DNA of 10,782 nt from Ruminococcaceae bacterium UBA5397 (GTDB lineage Bacteria > Bacillota > Clostridia > Oscillospirales > Acutalibacteraceae): assembly GCA_002411615.1 (NCBI GenBank), contig DHOF01000082.1, positions 16,614 through 27,395 of the forward strand, given 5' to 3'. The notes under the pieces were generated by a model. It made no database searches and was not told the DNA's origin. It worked only from the letters and a program-made list of their open reading frames with translations. A program made the position numbers and the translations under genes. Positions within the stretch are counted from its first letter, which is position 1; every line of letters begins with the position of its first letter. This document shows positions 7,742-10,782 of the stretch, piece after piece.

Positions 7742-7770
7742 TTTATAATCTATAAATTCTGTTTTATGAA
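7742..7770 (-). promoter_or_regulatory. Candidate promoter for the PBP gene
   Basis: TTCATA (7770-7765), a 17-base spacer and TATAAA (7747-7742): four of six and five of six matches. It overlaps the stop codon of the U32 gene, as the alaS promoter overlaps the PBP stop. The region is AT-rich, so a chance match is possible. A start about 7 bases after the -10 would fall near 7735, inside the 5' arm of the hairpin. Confidence 0.4.
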
Positions 7771-8972
7771 AGTTTATGACGTAAAAAAGCGCCGGGAGCA
7801 ATCGGAATTTCCGTCTTTAAAAGCACTTTCATCTCTGCATGATTTGCGTTTTGAAGAGGTTCTCCGGCCTCATCATAAAGTTCAGTCAACGGAAGGAGGT
7901 ATGGTGCTTTTCCGGGCTCGATCACATCTGCCGTTTCACCTGAAAAGAATCGGTTCCTCTGTTTTAAAACTGCAGTCCCATTTTCATAAGATTTGCAGAC
8001 AGCAATTACTTCATATTCACGGACGTACCCGCTGCTTTCCAAAGTCTGTCCAGGCTCCTGCCCCAAGTAAAAACCGTGAGAATACTCTCGATGACTAATT
8101 TTATGAAGTTCTTCTTCCGCCCACGCAGTCAATGGGACTCCATTCACGGCATCTTCTAAAGCACGCCGATACGCATTTGTAACAGCCGCTACATAATAAG
8201 GAGACTTTGCCCGTCCTTCTATTTTCAGGCTGGTAACACCAGCCTCCAAGAGCTGTGGAAGAGAGTCGATCATACACATATCCTTAGAATTCAGCAGATA
8301 CGTTCCATCTTTATCTTCCTCAATCGGAAAATATTTTCCCGGCCGCGTTTCTTCACACAAAGCGTATTTCCAACGACATGGCTGTGCGCAAGCCCCTCGG
8401 TTAGCGTCTCTCCCAGTCAAATAGTTCGAAAGGAGGCATCTTCCTGAAAAAGAAACACACATAGCGCCATGTACGAAGCACTCAATTTCAAGGTCTTCCG
8501 GAATATTTGCTCGAATTTCTGCAATCTCTGGAATGGAAAGTTCACGAGCAAGCACCACTCTTGAAGCTCCCAGATGATAAAAGGCATTTGCAGTTGCGTA
8601 ATTTGCAACTCCGGCCTGTGTAGAAATATGCAGTGCAACTTTCGGTGCGTATTTCTTTGCCATTTCCATCACACCAAAATCTGTCATGATAAAAGCATCA
8701 ACACCTGCATCCTGCGCCTTCTCAAGGAATTCGGGAATCCGTTTGAGTTCCTCATTTCTTGGAATCGTATTGCAGGTAAGATAAACTTTAACCCCGTGTG
8801 CATGTGCAAACCGAACTGCTTCTATTAGTTCTTCGTCCCCAAAATTTTTAGATGCCGCGCGCATCCCAAATTCTTTTCCAGCAAGATAAACGGCATTCGC
8901 CCCATAACGAACTGCTTCCTGCAAACTTTCAAAATCTCCTGCAGGAGAAAGGAGTTCCGGACTTTTCTTCAT
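7764..8972 (-). CDS. trhP: U32-family protein, TrhP-type tRNA U34 hydroxylation factor
   Basis: Member of the U32 'peptidase' family, 402 residues. Characterised relatives (E. coli TrhP/YegQ, B. subtilis YrrN/YrrO) are iron-sulfur proteins needed for 5-hydroxyuridine at tRNA position 34, not proven proteases. Seen: N-terminal ELLSPAGDFESLQEAV (6-21) and GANAVYLAGKEFGMR (24-38) typical of the family barrel; the U32 signature E164-CFVHGAMCVSFSGRCLLS; cysteines C172, C179, C195 and C199 placed as in the cluster-binding members, with C233 further on; and a C-terminal U32 extension (about 310-402). Length matches TrhP2/YrrO (about 420). The ATG overlaps the mltG stop in TAATG with only a weak GGGGC site upstream, so translation probably depends on coupling to mltG. 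A strong terminator follows. The family call is firm; the exact tRNA role is inferred from homologues. Confidence 0.9.
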   Translation of the reverse strand: MKKSPELLSPAGDFESLQEAVRYGANAVYLAGKEFGMRAASKNFGDEELIEAVRFAHAHGVKVYLTCNTIPRNEELKRIPEFLEKAQDAGVDAFIMTDFGVMEMAKKYAPKVALHISTQAGVANYATANAFYHLGASRVVLARELSIPEIAEIRANIPEDLEIECFVHGAMCVSFSGRCLLSNYLTGRDANRGACAQPCRWKYALCEETRPGKYFPIEEDKDGTYLLNSKDMCMIDSLPQLLEAGVTSLKIEGRAKSPYYVAAVTNAYRRALEDAVNGVPLTAWAEEELHKISHREYSHGFYLGQEPGQTLESSGYVREYEVIAVCKSYENGTAVLKQRNRFFSGETADVIEPGKAPYLLPLTELYDEAGEPLQNANHAEMKVLLKTEIPIAPGAFLRHKLS

Positions 8973-10267
8973 TAGAGCAGCCCCGCGGTCCGGAGATTTG
9001 CCTGATGCTCTGCATAAGTGGAGGCATAATAGGCTTGTCCTGTTGTTTGGTTATGGCAGAAGTAATAATAAGAGGTATTATTCGGATGTAAAGCAGCTTG
9101 AATCGCTTTCAGCCCCGGATTACACACAGCGCCTGCAGGCAGTCCCCGCAGCTGATAAGTGTTGTAATTGCTCAGATAGGTATCCCGCTCATTCTCTGGA
9201 ATATCATCTTTTGTACGGTATGGATAATATTTAGTCGAATCGCAATCCAGTGTATAGATATCCAGCGATTTTCCGGAATTTAAACGGTTGTGGAGAATCG
9301 AAGAAACATTGTACATATCCTCTTCATTCGCCGATTCCGCCTGAATAATAGAAGCCAGTGTAATAATCTGGTCCCATGTATATCCCTGATTTTTCGCATC
9401 ATCCTGCAGCTGTTGAGTAAATTGGCTGTTTGCATTCTGCAGCATCTTTTGCACAACGTTCTGAACATCTTCATTTTGATAGAATTGATAGGTATCCGGG
9501 AAAAGATAACCTTCCAGCTTATAATATTTTCCAGAAACCCCATTTAGAGCATCGATCATTGTGTAGCTGGAGTCAAAAGCATCGGTATTTAGCTCTTTAA
9601 GAAAATCTTCTTGCTTGCAGATTCCATTCTGTTCCAATAAAGTTCCCAATTCCATTGCGTTGAGTCCTTCTGGAACCGTTACTTTTACGATATCCTTTCG
9701 GTTTACCGTAGACTGAATTGTGTTAATGATTCCCTCATAATCCAAATCTGTCTTTACTTCAAAAGAGCCGTTGCGGTAACCACCGTCAGCCTTTCTTATT
9801 TTCGAATATAAACAGAAGAAATCCGGTTCGTTAATTACACCCGCTTTCTGCAAAATTTGAGCAATTTGGCGGGTCACTTCCTGATTACTCTGTTTTGCAG
9901 CAGAAAGTTGCTGAAAAGATAGGCTCTGGGTATTATCCTGCGACATAGAAACTTCTTTTTCCGTCACAGATTCAGGGATTTCAATCGTCACAGTTGCTGA
10001 ACTTCTTCCGATTGCAAGAAGATCATTCATTCCTGTCAGCATATATTTTGCAACAACCGCACTGACAATGATAATCATAGCCCACCAGATCAAACGGAAA
10101 AATCGACGATTTTCCTTCCGCTTCTGATGATTTCGTCTTTTATGTGCTTGTTTAGACCGTTTTTCTTCGCTGGCCTCTCTGGCCGCTTCTGCACGGACGG
10201 CTGCATCTCCGCTGAAACTATTCAGAGACTCATCATCCTTCTGCTGTTTCTCTTTTTCGTCGTTCAT
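8972..10267 (-). CDS. mltG: Endolytic murein transglycosylase MltG
   Basis: Cleaves nascent glycan strands at the outer face of the membrane and so sets glycan length (YceG family). Of 431 residues, 1-56 are a hydrophilic cytoplasmic tail, acidic/Gln-rich at first and then strongly basic (about 36-55). One membrane segment lies at about 57-79. Outside are a LysM-like region with PEGLNAMELGTLLEQNGI (199-216), the LEGYLFPDTYQF motif (251-262), ASIIQAES with the likely catalytic E311, the HNRL motif (326-329), YNTYQLRGLPAGAVCNPG (368-385), and the C-terminal YYYF and AEHQANL elements. All key family motifs are present. The start is well supported: GGAGG is 6 bases before the ATG, which overlaps the cyclo-ligase stop in ATGA. 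Its stop overlaps the U32 start. Located with a PBP gene downstream, which suits a joint role in wall growth. Confidence 0.95.
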   Translation of the reverse strand: MNDEKEKQQKDDESLNSFSGDAAVRAEAAREASEEKRSKQAHKRRNHQKRKENRRFFRLIWWAMIIIVSAVVAKYMLTGMNDLLAIGRSSATVTIEIPESVTEKEVSMSQDNTQSLSFQQLSAAKQSNQEVTRQIAQILQKAGVINEPDFFCLYSKIRKADGGYRNGSFEVKTDLDYEGIINTIQSTVNRKDIVKVTVPEGLNAMELGTLLEQNGICKQEDFLKELNTDAFDSSYTMIDALNGVSGKYYKLEGYLFPDTYQFYQNEDVQNVVQKMLQNANSQFTQQLQDDAKNQGYTWDQIITLASIIQAESANEEDMYNVSSILHNRLNSGKSLDIYTLDCDSTKYYPYRTKDDIPENERDTYLSNYNTYQLRGLPAGAVCNPGLKAIQAALHPNNTSYYYFCHNQTTGQAYYASTYAEHQANLRTAGLL

Positions 10268-10782
10268 GCCTTACCTCCAGCAAACTTTTCATGTGATATG
10301 CGCCTGATATATTTTTCTGTGACCAGCACATCGACCGGTCGGTCATAATATCCATGCGGCAGATTCCACTGTACACAGGCACTATAGCACAGCCCTACCG
10401 TATCCCCCGCAAATTTCATCAAAAAACGATCATAATAGCCTTTTCCATAGCCAAGCCGAAATCCATTCGAGTCAAAGCTGAATCCAGGAACAATACAAAG
10501 CCCCTGCGAAAAGTCTGTAATTTTACGGCATTTTTCCGGGATCGGTTCCAAAACCCCAAAATTCCCCGGTGCAAGATCATCAAATGAACGGATTTCATAA
10601 AATTCCATTTCATGATTCTCAATACAGCGAGGCACTGCTACCAATTTATTCTGGCTAAGCGCCGCAGTAATCACAACATGTGTATCCACTTCAATGGGTT
10701 TACTAACATAAGTAAAAATTAAATGACTCTTACGATATGCGGGCAATTTCCATAAGCGCTGATGCATTTCGTAGTCCAAAGC
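10264..10782 (-). CDS. 5-formyltetrahydrofolate cyclo-ligase, 5' end outside window
   Basis: ATP-dependent enzyme (MTHFS) that turns 5-formyl-THF into 5,10-methenyl-THF, returning it to one-carbon metabolism. About 172 residues are visible; the frame is open through the right edge (the codon before TTG 10779 is GCT, Ala). The family is about 185-200 residues long, so roughly 15-25 N-terminal residues are missing, including the basic start segment. Visible motifs: EVDTH, the folate/ATP-site strand CIVPGFSFD, and the hallmark RLGYGKGYYDRFL, then DVLVTE near the C-terminus. The stop overlaps the mltG start in ATGA, so the two are translationally coupled. Cytosolic. Its own promoter is not in view. 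Confidence 0.94.
   Translation of the reverse strand, partial: ALDYEMHQRLWKLPAYRKSHLIFTYVSKPIEVDTHVVITAALSQNKLVAVPRCIENHEMEFYEIRSFDDLAPGNFGVLEPIPEKCRKITDFSQGLCIVPGFSFDSNGFRLGYGKGYYDRFLMKFAGDTVGLCYSACVQWNLPHGYYDRPVDVLVTEKYIRRISHEKFAGGKA

Noticed and set aside
7766..8098. 110-codon plus-strand frame opposite the U32 gene end
   Set aside because: Antisense to the U32 C-terminal region, no family resemblance and no promoter seen; a shadow.
10264..10779. TTG at 10779 as the start of the cyclo-ligase
   Set aside because: The frame continues open to the window edge and the family N-terminus is missing, so the TTG is an internal leucine codon and the gene is cut by the edge.
1..10782. CRISPR arrays, insertion sequences, tRNA genes, phage or defence genes
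   Set aside because: No spaced direct repeats, terminal inverted repeats, cloverleaf sequences or transposase/recombinase motifs were found on either strand; the window is compact housekeeping genes.

Overview
The window carries eight protein-coding genes, all on the minus strand and tightly packed. There is no mobile element, CRISPR array, rRNA or tRNA gene. Base composition is moderate, Shine-Dalgarno sites are of the AGGAGG type, and alaS is controlled by a T-box. The AlaS has the cysteine-rich insertion common in Firmicutes. Together these point to a low/moderate-GC Firmicute, most likely a class Clostridia anaerobe (Oscillospirales/Ruminococcaceae-like by the feel of the proteins). That lineage call is inference.

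In transcription order (right to left) there are three blocks. Block 1 (10782 to 7764): a 5-formyltetrahydrofolate cyclo-ligase whose start lies outside the window, then mltG (cell-wall endolytic transglycosylase), then a U32-family protein of the TrhP tRNA-hydroxylation type. Both junctions overlap by a few bases (ATGA and TAATG), so this is a translationally coupled operon. It ends in a strong hairpin plus T-run at 7699-7740. Block 2 (7698 to 6103): a single class B penicillin-binding protein. Its Shine-Dalgarno lies inside the hairpin that terminates block 1, and its third catalytic motif reads KTA instead of KTG. Block 3 (6106 to 1): a consensus-like promoter overlapping the PBP stop codon, an alanine T-box leader (GCC specifier, UGGU tRNA-end-binding bulge, terminator), alaS, a HinT-type HIT protein, a purine phosphoribosyltransferase-like protein and comEC, which runs off the left edge.

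The functions are mainly housekeeping: tRNA alanylation and wobble-base modification, peptidoglycan synthesis and trimming (MltG plus PBP), one-carbon and purine/nucleotide metabolism, and DNA uptake. From memory the order resembles the Bacillus subtilis alaS-yrrL(mltG)-yrrM-yrrN-yrrO-(udk-greA)-pbpI neighbourhood, condensed and rearranged.

I found no clearly new multi-gene system. The points most worth a second look are the terminator/ribosome-site hairpin in front of the PBP gene with a candidate promoter that would bypass it, the KTG-to-KTA change in the PBP, and the ComEC C-terminal metallo-beta-lactamase-like region that has lost its metal-binding motifs.
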